The translations under genes were made by a program, and so were the position numbers. Below the pieces are notes generated by a model. It was not told the DNA's origin and searched no databases. It saw nothing but the letters and a program-made list of their open reading frames with translations. DNA of 14,796 bases from JBAXQQ01 sp037131695 (lineage in GTDB: Bacteria > Armatimonadota > Hebobacteria > CAIYQO01). The first letter of the stretch is position 1, and every line of letters starts with the position of its first letter. The stretch lies in contig CAZWZF010000086.1 in assembly GCA_964638715.1 (NCBI GenBank), positions 1 through 14,796 of the forward strand. The letters run 5' to 3'. Positions 8,317 through 14,381 of this stretch are shown here, in pieces.

Positions 8317-8342
8317 AATTTTAACCACCTTTTAATAAATAT

Positions 8343-8352
8343 GGAACGTTCC
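8343..8352. promoter_or_regulatory. Perfect 10-bp palindrome at the pseudopilin transcription start
   Basis: GGAACGTTCC is fully self-complementary and falls at about +5 to +14 of the predicted transcript from the promoter at 8364-8392. That is a classic place for a repressor to bind. No regulator gene is visible in the window. A 10-bp palindrome alone can occur by chance. Confidence 0.4.
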
Positions 8353-8363
8353 TAATTATTTAT

Positions 8364-8392
8364 ATTATACATAATACAATTTTACTTGTCAA
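8364..8392 (-). promoter_or_regulatory. Perfect-consensus sigma70 promoter for the pseudopilin pair
   Basis: On the minus strand TTGACA (8387-8392) and TATAAT (8364-8369) are both exact consensus and are separated by exactly 17 bases (8370-8386). The expected transcription start is near 8357, giving a leader of about 40 bases before ATG 8316. The mobile element at 8408-8744 ends 15 bases upstream of the -35 box, so sequence beyond about -50 has been replaced by it. Confidence 0.85.
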
Positions 8393-8399
8393 TAATCGG

Positions 8400-8407
8400 A
8401 GACAGAC
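8400..8407. repeat. 8-bp target site duplication, left copy (AGACAGAC)
   Basis: AGACAGAC abuts the outer end of the left terminal inverted repeat and is repeated exactly at 8745-8752 next to the right end. Confidence 0.88.
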
Positions 8408-8427
8408 GTAACTATTCAGTTTCATCA
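8408..8427 (+). repeat. Left terminal inverted repeat of the MITE
   Basis: This 20-bp repeat pairs with 8725-8744 at 19 of 20 positions, starting exactly at the GTAA terminus. Confidence 0.9.
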
Positions 8428-8454
8428 GACTAATTTTATTCTTTAAGATATCGT

Positions 8455-8460
8455 TATAAT
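8455..8460 (+). promoter_or_regulatory. Plus-strand TATAAT before the structured core of the MITE
   Basis: An exact -10 consensus ends eight bases before the first base of the closing helix at 8469. A transcript from it would begin almost at the foot of the structure. There is no convincing -35 box at 16-18 bases upstream and the region is AT-rich, so this is only suggestive. Confidence 0.3.
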
Positions 8461-8468
8461 TATCAACA

Positions 8469-8652
8469 AAGGGGGCTGGCTTGAATACTGTGATTTCAGA
8501 TAAACTCGCAATCAAGTATAAACACAGTATTCGTGCCTGAACCCGTGCGTAAAATAAACAAAAAAGCTTAACTACCGGGTACAGGCAGCGCATCATGGTT
8601 CTGCTTGTCTTTGTAAATAGGCTAAATTTACATGATGCAAGCCAGTCCCCTT
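8469..8652 (+). ncRNA. Candidate structured RNA or fold-back element with a four-way junction
   Basis: Four nested helices account for the outline. P1 pairs 8469-8482 with 8639-8652 and contains one G-T(U) pair (8475 with 8646), which on the minus strand would be an A-C mismatch. P2 pairs 8483-8492 with 8523-8532 (10 bp, perfect). P3 pairs 8534-8545 with 8576-8587 (12 bp with one A-A mismatch). P4 pairs 8590-8597 with 8631-8638 (8 bp, perfect) and is topped by TAAAT/ATTTA at 8614-8618 and 8626-8630. Only one unpaired base lies between P2 and P3 and two between P3 and P4. The G-U pair and the TATAAT at 8455 favour a plus-strand RNA, opposite to all genes here. A T7 run follows at 8669-8675. 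It may instead be a DNA-level foldback, such as a nested palindromic repeat. Confidence 0.45.
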
Positions 8653-8724
8653 ATTCCACCTATTCTTCTTTTTTTACACTATACATGTAAAATTAAGAGA
8701 GTTCTTATATAACATTTTTACTAC

Positions 8725-8744
8725 TGATGAATCTGAATAGTTAC
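8725..8744 (-). repeat. Right terminal inverted repeat of the MITE
   Basis: It is complementary to 8408-8427 with one mismatch and ends exactly at the duplicated AGACAGAC. Confidence 0.9.
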
Positions 8745-8752
8745 AGACAGAC
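8745..8752. repeat. 8-bp target site duplication, right copy (AGACAGAC)
   Basis: It is identical to 8400-8407 and flush with the right terminal inverted repeat. The rest of the gap to the sialidase-like stop (8753-8823) is AT-rich, with only a small TGTAA-TTG-TTACA inverted repeat at 8758-8770 and no T-run terminator. Confidence 0.88.
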
Positions 8753-8823
8753 AACTGTGTAATTGTTACATAATATCAGTTTATGTTAAGATTGATATAA
8801 ATTACAGAGAATTTATTTATAAT

Positions 8824-10635
8824 TTATTCATTATAATGATATCGCATAATTGCTTCACTGGTACACAATACACGTCCGTAAATTCGCAGTGACAAGATTT
8901 CTGCGGCGATGCGTATATTTTCTGCGGTGTTGATGTGGCGCATGTACGGGCTGAATCTTCCCCAGCCGAATTGGCGGGTATCGCCGCCATCGCAAAATCG
9001 TCCGTCAATGATGAAGGTTATTATGCGCGGGCCGCCATCGATATTTACCACCACATGCTGCTGCTGATTAGGTTTCAATACAGCATCGCTTTTCCAGATA
9101 TTTTCGGTTTGTCCATCGCTGAGATATAATTCCAACGCGCCGTTTGATACTGTACGCAGAGTAAATCCGCGTCCGGTTTCATCGCGATTATCCAGTAATA
9201 TAATATCTGGCGAAATTTCCGGAAGATTAATCACCATTTCAATTGCTATTCCGTCGCCGGTATCCTTGCCGCGGCAATCGAGATAACTGTAATCGCGCGT
9301 GCGGAACCATGGCAATTCGGGCATTAATGCGGATGACGGCATAGATTCGCCGTTTGCCGGCAAATCCAGCAGACATTTTTCTGCTGATACCGTTGGAATG
9401 GTGCTGTTTTGTTTTAGTTGAAGAACCAATGCCGTCCACATTTTATCTAAAAAATCAGCGGGTATTTCGTGAACCCGTGCGATATCTTTTTGGGTTTCCG
9501 TCAGGTAATATTTGCCGTCTTTTTCCACCAGGTCGGGGTAACTCATCCGCAAGTAAGGGTCATCATCATACAAGACTATTTCCGGTTCAGACCAGGCAAT
9601 TTCTCGGCCATTCGGGGTATCTATTTCAATTCCTGCGCTCAGCCATACCGGGTTACGGTCTTCGTAGGCATAGCCATCCTGATTTCCCGGAGTTTCGCGC
9701 ATTATCTTGCCACCATGATTGTGAAACCAGTATAAGAAATTGCCGTTTTCACATCGCCAGGTGAAGTTGGCTGCGCGCGGATGTTTCATGCGGCGTCCAT
9801 CGGCATAGCATTTGTAGCGCGGTGTCGACCAGGTATGACCGCCATCGCGGCTGTAACTCTCCACCGGGTAACCGTCAATACTGCGGTAAACACAGTAAAT
9901 TGATCCGTCGCTGAGCAGTGAATAACTCTGTTCTTCTGATATCGGTCCACCACCAGGCGGGGTACGCAATCCAATATCGCCATCCGGCAGCGTTTCCCAT
10001 GTGAAATTATTGGGGTCAGATTCTGTCAGCATATTGCTGCTTGCCAGCAGCGCCCCTTCTGAATGTTCGAAAAAACCGCGTCCAAACTTGCCGACTTTAT
10101 GCAGAGACATATAAGCAGTGCCATTTAAAATGAATGGCTTGCCAACGTTCCAGAAAAACCGCAATGTGCCGCCGTAAACATTTTCGCGGTCGCAGGCAAA
10201 ATTGCGAATGGGAATATCATACCGTTGTTCCGACCAGCTTTTACCGTGGTCATCGCTGTATTTAAATACATAATGTCCCAGCGAATCCACCCGGGTCAGC
10301 ACAGTTTTACCGTCGCAGCATTTTACTTCCCGCACGTTGTCAGTATTGTGGTTGTAGAAAATGAATATTCTACCAGATGGTACTTTCAGCATAACCGCAT
10401 AAGAGTTTTCGCGTTTATCACCAGGTTCAACAGATACCGGTGCAGACCAGCTTTTACCGCAATCAGTGCTGCGAATGGTAATGACATGCTGGCCGTCTGC
10501 CCCTTCATGTCCCGGACCGGTGGTAACACAGCACAGCCAAGCACCGTCATCAGTCTGCACGATATAAGGCTGATCGCTATAGCTCTCAGTCGGAATTTCC
10601 AAACCATTTGATATGTGACGAAAATCTGCTGTCAT
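8824..10635 (-). CDS. Sialidase-fold (BNR/Asp-box) protein with C-terminal LamG-like domain
   Basis: The 603-residue protein carries three Asp boxes (S-x-D-x-G-x-[ST]-W): STDCGKSW at 56-63, SDDHGKSW at 127-134 and SRDGGHTW at 262-269. These are the blade signature of six-bladed sialidase propellers. Residues about 425-603 read as a concanavalin/LamG-type sandwich, with GIAIEMVINL, HVVVNIDGGPRIITFIIDGRF and LSLRIYGRVL. No signal peptide or membrane segment is present, so it is predicted to be cytoplasmic unless a different start is used. This family covers exo-sialidases and many glycoside hydrolases or binding proteins of unknown substrate; a sialidase arginine triad cannot be assigned with confidence. 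AAGGATAG lies before the ATG. A 19-base GC-rich hairpin (10660-10678) sits in its leader. The gene is followed by the MITE. Confidence 0.83.
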   Translation of the reverse strand: MTADFRHISNGLEIPTESYSDQPYIVQTDDGAWLCCVTTGPGHEGADGQHVITIRSTDCGKSWSAPVSVEPGDKRENSYAVMLKVPSGRIFIFYNHNTDNVREVKCCDGKTVLTRVDSLGHYVFKYSDDHGKSWSEQRYDIPIRNFACDRENVYGGTLRFFWNVGKPFILNGTAYMSLHKVGKFGRGFFEHSEGALLASSNMLTESDPNNFTWETLPDGDIGLRTPPGGGPISEEQSYSLLSDGSIYCVYRSIDGYPVESYSRDGGHTWSTPRYKCYADGRRMKHPRAANFTWRCENGNFLYWFHNHGGKIMRETPGNQDGYAYEDRNPVWLSAGIEIDTPNGREIAWSEPEIVLYDDDPYLRMSYPDLVEKDGKYYLTETQKDIARVHEIPADFLDKMWTALVLQLKQNSTIPTVSAEKCLLDLPANGESMPSSALMPELPWFRTRDYSYLDCRGKDTGDGIAIEMVINLPEISPDIILLDNRDETGRGFTLRTVSNGALELYLSDGQTENIWKSDAVLKPNQQQHVVVNIDGGPRIITFIIDGRFCDGGDTRQFGWGRFSPYMRHINTAENIRIAAEILSLRIYGRVLCTSEAIMRYHYNE

Positions 10636-10659
10636 ATTTTCTCTATCCTTTTTATTTCA

Positions 10660-10678
10660 AATAGCCGGGCCGGCTATT
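10660..10678 (-). promoter_or_regulatory. Leader hairpin upstream of the sialidase-like gene
   Basis: AATAGCCG-GGC-CGGCTATT is a perfect 8-bp stem with a three-base loop, 25 bases upstream of the ATG at 10635. On the minus strand it is followed by TTGAAATAAAAAGG and not by a T-run, so it is a poor terminator. It may stabilise the message or be a palindromic repeat or operator. Confidence 0.4.
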
Positions 10679-10710
10679 GTACGATTTCCAGAAATCAAAG
10701 TTTTTCGTTG

Positions 10711-10830
10711 TCACTCCCTCCGTCACTGCGGTGACACCTTCCTCGGCGAGGGAGGCATAATTTGCCATTTGCAATCTGTCATTTACAATTTTTCACTCTT
10801 CTCTCTTCACTCTTCTCTCTTCTCTTCTTA
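10711..10830 (-). repeat. Composite repeat A: GA tract, 7-nt array and GTCACCG hairpin
   Basis: Read on the minus strand, a GA-rich tract (10793-10829) leads into a degenerate 7-nt periodic array (ttgccat, ttgcaat, ctgtcat, ttacaat on the plus strand at 10762-10789). A palindromic block follows (10711-10755). In that block GTCAC/GTGAC pairs around TGCG (10722-10735), CTCCCTC (10714-10720) pairs with GAGGGAG (10748-10754), and CCTC-GGC-GAGG forms a small hairpin at 10741-10751. The same three parts occur in the same order at 13445-13530. The GA tract forms the 3' end of the glycosidase gene. The hairpin part could also act as a terminator without a T-run. Confidence 0.65.
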
Positions 10831-11923
10831 CCACCACTAACCCATTGCCTACCGGACGCGGTTTGCCGTCTGATGGCATATTCATTATTTGGTCATTCAG
10901 CCATAACGTGCTGGAACCGCCGCCATCAAGGTTTATGGCGTTGGTACAGCCAAGACGTTGCACCAATTCAGCTTCTTCTGAATTGGTCATCCCGGCAGAC
11001 CAGTTGGCACGGCGACCGTCTACCACGATAAAATAAAGATGAGTGTCATTCCAACCAACTATGGTGCGAGGGTGGCGTGGTTGTTCGCCTTTGCCAAAAT
11101 CAGTAATTTTTCCATCGCGAATTAACGTCGGTCCGCCGCCAATTGCTGTTTCGCTGCCGGTCAAGTCGGGGGTTGATGTTGCTGAAAAAGTGATTTTGTC
11201 GCCTATCGCCACCGTCGGCTGTGGCTTTATGTTAGGGCCGATGGATAATACTATGCCATCCGCAGGAATGGGAGAGTCGCCGGTCTCGCGAATCTCCTTT
11301 ATTTTTGCTGTCAGTGTATGTCCGATTCGCAACGGAAGCCAGGGGTCATCGCCAGATTTTTCCAGCACCAGTTCGCGGCCATCTTTTGTATGGGTAGATG
11401 CTCCGAGAACTGGGGTATACAGCGCCGCGCCGTCATCTTTACGTGGTCCATCCAGCGCCAGGGGAGTTTTGCTGCCGTCTGCCCACACCGCGTTGAGGGT
11501 GATTTCTGCTTTATCCAGATGTGGCTGGTCTTTCGCGTCTATCCAAAATGTGTCACCCCAACTGGGCAAACTCAACAACTCGCCATGATGGATGAAAGTA
11601 TTCAGTAAGTCTCCCTGGTACGGTCCGGCGGGTAAATCAAACCAGTCGCCATTCACTGCCGCCACTGGTTTACCCATCTCCTTGGGCAAATTCTTTGCCA
11701 TTTCCGGCACCGTTTCCAGTCCAAAAATCTTATCATTAGACAACATTGTGGTTAAATGCAAATCTGTTCGCGAACGGTCAATTTTCAACGCAAAAACCGC
11801 CCATGGGGTATCACCACTGCGCTCGCAAATATACGTCATTCCCGGTCCAACCTCGGGGAAATCGGCATGCAGCAATGCGGTGCAGATTATTAACAACCAG
11901 AACGTAAATAAATGACGATTCAT
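10793..11923 (-). CDS. Secreted phosphodiester glycosidase (NAGPA/DUF2233 family)
   Basis: This 376-residue protein has an N-terminal signal peptide (hydrophobic stretch 5-19, likely cleavage after LHA at 20). It shows the ordered motifs of the phosphodiester glycosidase domain: VNGDWF (90-95), GGGPTLI (262-268), RHPRT (283-287), FIVVDGR (298-304), NLDGGGSSTLW (331-341) and VGNGLVVV (358-365). Known members remove GlcNAc from phosphodiester-linked sugars (the mammalian uncovering enzyme) or act on teichoic-acid-like or exopolysaccharide substrates in bacteria. Here it is probably periplasmic or secreted. The domain normally ends at the NGLVV strand; the last ten residues (REERRVKREE) are encoded by a GA-rich repeat. 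AAGGGG precedes the ATG. About 97 bases separate it from the upstream PD40 gene, with no convincing promoter. Confidence 0.9.
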   Translation of the reverse strand: MNRHLFTFWLLIICTALLHADFPEVGPGMTYICERSGDTPWAVFALKIDRSRTDLHLTTMLSNDKIFGLETVPEMAKNLPKEMGKPVAAVNGDWFDLPAGPYQGDLLNTFIHHGELLSLPSWGDTFWIDAKDQPHLDKAEITLNAVWADGSKTPLALDGPRKDDGAALYTPVLGASTHTKDGRELVLEKSGDDPWLPLRIGHTLTAKIKEIRETGDSPIPADGIVLSIGPNIKPQPTVAIGDKITFSATSTPDLTGSETAIGGGPTLIRDGKITDFGKGEQPRHPRTIVGWNDTHLYFIVVDGRRANWSAGMTNSEEAELVQRLGCTNAINLDGGGSSTLWLNDQIMNMPSDGKPRPVGNGLVVVRREERRVKREE

Positions 11924-12020
11924 GTTATTGCCCCTTTTAGTAATGGTTATAGTTTATCTTTACTTTAGGTGATTATTACTAATTATATTTTTAATTGGCT
12001 GCCATTACAATATTGTTTCA

Positions 12021-13424
12021 CTATTTCTTTACTGATTCATCGTGCCAATCGATGTTGCTAAAGCCTACGATATTAGCGATATTAATTACATTTCCAGTAT
12101 CTAAAGAAACAGCGTTAAATCTTCTTAATACATAATTATCAAAACCGTGATATTTTTTATCAATTAAATAATGGTTGGCAAATAATAGATACTTGCCATC
12201 GTTTGTGACAGATAAAAATTGAAATGGATATGGATTTTCATTTGTTGAATTAAAAACTGGAATGTCAAAAGAAAACATATTAGTAATAGATTTAGCACCA
12301 ATTGAATATTTCAATAATTTATTTGTGATTTCAATTCTTCCTTTCGGAAAATGTGTTATGCAATATAAATATTTGCTATTAGGTGACCATCTAAATTTCG
12401 CATTGTTAATCTTTTTATCTATCACTATAGGTTTGCCGCCATCCATTGGAAATAATTTCAGGATGCTTGTTTTATTTACTTTTGCTTGTAATAAACTCTG
12501 ATGGGTTAACCCTTTTAAATTAATACCGTCACTGCTTTTGCTATACGATGCCATCCATTTTCCATCTGGTGATATTATGGGTGACACAGCATCTGGTGAA
12601 ATTATTTTATATGGTTTAGCGGCAGAAAAATCAAATAAATATAATGGGGAAATTAATTTCTTCACGCGCATCTTTTCTGCATTAACGCTATATAACAGTT
12701 TATTATCCATTGTCCATCCTATTTCACCAATTAAACCATCTTTCTTTATTAAGATATGTTTTTGATTTTTTACATCATATACCCATAATTCTAACGGTGT
12801 GTCATTAATATGTACCGAACCTGCTAATTGAAATTCATGAAATCCAAATTTAAAATATGCTATATAGCGGTCATCAGGTGACCATAATTCAGGGAAAGAA
12901 GTAGATATACCATTATTATGCGAAACAATTTCTGTTATTGTTTTGTTTGTGATGTCATAAAGATATATTGAATATGGATACATATTCATTGACGATGTCT
13001 GGTCGCCATATTTAATTATGAGTTTTTTGCCATCATGCGAAAAAAGAGGATTTTTAAATTTATCACCTTCAATTTTTGTAATTCTGTCTATTTTCTCATC
13101 AGCCATTTCAGGTGCATTGGGATTATCTAAAAAATTCTTTATTAAAAAATGTGAACGCCAACCTTTTCTATATTGATTTTCCCAATAGATATCATCATTA
13201 ACAAAACAAAGTTTACCTTTGATACCTTTTAGATAATAGAAGTTTGTCATTTCGCCGCAGACAAACTTTTCATCTTGTTTTGGCGGGTCAATGAAGATCT
13301 TATGATTATAAGATACTATTTCATTACCTGGAGATGCCAGTGATACAGGTAATTGCCTTTTTAATAACAGAAACGCTAAAAGAATAACAATCATTGCAAA
13401 AAATATATTAAAAAATAATTTCAT
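12021..13424 (-). CDS. Membrane-anchored PD40/TolB-like beta-propeller protein, AT-rich
   Basis: The 467-residue product begins with a strong hydrophobic segment (4-22, IFFAMIVILLAFLLL), an uncleaved anchor or signal. Repeats of the WD40-like PD40 type follow: FSHDGKKLII near 127, WSPDDRYIAYF near 178, ISPDGKWMASY near 281, WSPNSKYLYC near 341 and TNDGKYLLFAN near 405. This predicts a periplasmic propeller, probably a binding scaffold; no enzyme motif is visible and I cannot name a substrate. The gene is markedly AT-rich against its neighbours (12061-12120 has 18 G+C of 60; 11161-11220 has 31 of 60) and its protein is rich in Lys, Asn and Ile, which suggests separate origin. AAGGA lies about nine bases before the ATG. 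The stop is followed by a 10-bp palindrome (12007-12016) but no T-run. Confidence 0.72.
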   Translation of the reverse strand: MKLFFNIFFAMIVILLAFLLLKRQLPVSLASPGNEIVSYNHKIFIDPPKQDEKFVCGEMTNFYYLKGIKGKLCFVNDDIYWENQYRKGWRSHFLIKNFLDNPNAPEMADEKIDRITKIEGDKFKNPLFSHDGKKLIIKYGDQTSSMNMYPYSIYLYDITNKTITEIVSHNNGISTSFPELWSPDDRYIAYFKFGFHEFQLAGSVHINDTPLELWVYDVKNQKHILIKKDGLIGEIGWTMDNKLLYSVNAEKMRVKKLISPLYLFDFSAAKPYKIISPDAVSPIISPDGKWMASYSKSSDGINLKGLTHQSLLQAKVNKTSILKLFPMDGGKPIVIDKKINNAKFRWSPNSKYLYCITHFPKGRIEITNKLLKYSIGAKSITNMFSFDIPVFNSTNENPYPFQFLSVTNDGKYLLFANHYLIDKKYHGFDNYVLRRFNAVSLDTGNVINIANIVGFSNIDWHDESVKK

Positions 13425-13444
13425 TGTATCATCCTTTTATACAG

Positions 13445-13530
13445 TTAACGTCACCGAGACGGTGACGCCACGTTAAATTGTCAATTGTCAATCGTCAATT
13501 TTTTTACTCTTTCACTTTCTCTACTCTTCC
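13445..13530 (-). repeat. Composite repeat B: GA tract, 7-nt array and GTCACCG hairpin
   Basis: On the minus strand a GA-rich tract (13501-13530) is followed by three near-perfect 7-mers (aattgtc, aattgtc, aatcgtc on the plus strand at 13476-13496). A strong hairpin follows: CGTCACCG (13449-13456) with CGGTGACG (13460-13467), 8 bp with a three-base loop. TTAACG (13445-13450) and CGTTAA (13471-13476) can form an alternative outer stem. The order of parts matches 10711-10830. The stop codon of the glycosyltransferase (13481-13483) lies inside the 7-mer array. Confidence 0.68.
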
Positions 13531-14344
13531 ACGCTGCCACGATAAATCTGGGCAGTGCGGTCATTCTGGGCAGGCGCTGGGGTTCCTGTATCAGGCGGTA
13601 TAGCCATTCCAGGCCGACTTTTTGCATCCATTGGGGAGCGCGTTTCAGGGTGCCGCTTATTACGTCAAAGCTGCCGCCGATGCCTATCATGACTGGGATA
13701 TTCAGGGTGGTGAAATATTTGCGGATGAATTGTTCCTGTTTGGGGATGCCCAGGCCTACGTATAAAATCTGCGGGTTGGCGGCGATTATCTGTTGGACTA
13801 TATCTTCTTCTTCATCTGGTTTATAATAGCCGTTGCGGACGCCGACGATATTTAATGCGGGATATTTTGTTTGCAGCTTTTCTGCTGCTGCCATTGCCAC
13901 TCCTTCTGCCGCGCCGAACAGGTAAACGCGATAGCCTTTTACAGCAGCGAGTTCTGATAATTTATCCACCAAGTCGCAACCGCTGACTCTGCCCGGCAGT
14001 TTTCCGCCGCGCATCTCTACTGCCAGCATCGCGCCAGCACCATCCGCGGTAACCATGTCGGCATCTCGCACTAATTCGGCAAATTCACTGTCTTCCGCCG
14101 CACGAATCAACCCGGATGCGTCAGCGGTGAATACGTGATGGGGACCACCGGTGGCGATGAAGCTTTCCGTGCGCCGCAACGCTTCATCCATATCAACAGC
14201 GTTAACCGGCACACCTAAGATATTGATATTCTCAGTGATAACCGGCAGTTTTTTCAAACGTCGTTTTATTAACGCGCCGGCAATTATGGCCGCCGCACTA
14301 CAAATTATAAATGGCAAACATCCCGATTTCGAATTATTTTTCAT
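13481..14344 (-). CDS. WecG/TagA/CpsF-family glycosyltransferase with N-terminal membrane helix
   Basis: This 287-residue protein is a GT26-type transferase that adds a sugar from a UDP-sugar donor to a lipid-linked acceptor on the inner face of the membrane, in polysaccharide or teichoic-acid-like synthesis. Typical segments are NILGVPVNAVDMDEAL (41-56), the DADMVTADGAGAMLA catalytic region with Asp101-Gly102, GRVSGCDLVDKL (118-129), VYLFGAAEGV (140-149), ILYVGLGIPKQE (193-204), GIGGSFDVISG (221-231) and the C-terminal APQWMQKVGLEWLYRL appendage (236-251). A predicted membrane helix (about 9-26) followed by KRRLKK is unusual, since relatives usually reach the membrane through the C-terminal appendage. 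The last 15 or so residues come from composite repeat B. A 9-bp inverted repeat spans the start codon. No strong ribosome binding site is seen. Confidence 0.9.
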   Translation of the reverse strand: MKNNSKSGCLPFIICSAAAIIAGALIKRRLKKLPVITENINILGVPVNAVDMDEALRRTESFIATGGPHHVFTADASGLIRAAEDSEFAELVRDADMVTADGAGAMLAVEMRGGKLPGRVSGCDLVDKLSELAAVKGYRVYLFGAAEGVAMAAAEKLQTKYPALNIVGVRNGYYKPDEEEDIVQQIIAANPQILYVGLGIPKQEQFIRKYFTTLNIPVMIGIGGSFDVISGTLKRAPQWMQKVGLEWLYRLIQEPQRLPRMTALPRFIVAAWKSRESERVKKLTIDN

Positions 14345-14351
14345 CGGGATG
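14319..14351 (-). promoter_or_regulatory. Inverted repeat spanning the glycosyltransferase start codon
   Basis: CATCCCGAT at 14343-14351 on the minus strand and ATCGGGATG at 14319-14327 form a perfect 9-bp stem with a 15-base loop, and the ATG (14342-14344) sits at the inner edge of the 5' arm. A TATAAT on the minus strand at 14352-14357 is only seven bases from the ATG. If it is the -10 box, the message would be nearly leaderless. The stem could block initiation or be a DNA operator. Confidence 0.4.
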
Positions 14352-14381
14352 ATTATACCTTAAAATAGACATCTAAAGAAA

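Larger units (their letters stand above)
8408..8744. mobile_element. 337-bp non-autonomous element (MITE) with IS66-type ends
   Basis: The ends are 20-bp inverted repeats: GTAACTATTCAGTTTCATCA at 8408-8427 and its complement at 8725-8744, with one mismatch (8420 against 8732). Both ends read 5'-GTAAC inward and are flanked flush by a perfect 8-bp direct repeat, AGACAGAC. From general knowledge, GTAA termini with 8-bp duplications characterise the IS66 family. No open reading frame inside could be a transposase; a 78-codon minus-strand frame across the left end has no protein-like features. The element would be moved in trans by an IS66 transposase elsewhere. It lies between the 3' end of the sialidase-like gene and the promoter of the pseudopilin pair. 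Its core is occupied by a nested inverted-repeat structure (8469-8652). Family assignment is by ends only. Confidence 0.85.

Noticed and set aside
8360..8596. 78-codon open frame on the minus strand
   Set aside because: It crosses the MITE end, the target duplication and the pseudopilin promoter, has no ribosome binding site or protein-like features, and overlaps the P2-P4 helices.
8408..8744. Integron attC-like or retron msr/msd structure
   Set aside because: There are no attC core boxes, no integrase and no reverse transcriptase. GTAAC ends and 8-bp duplications explain the borders better.
10711..10755. Palindrome block as an intrinsic terminator of the glycosidase gene
   Set aside because: No T-run follows on the minus strand. 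A terminator role is possible but unsupported, so it is listed as part of a repeat.
11043..11588. 181-codon plus-strand open frame
   Set aside because: It is antisense to the phosphodiester glycosidase, whose family motifs are unambiguous.
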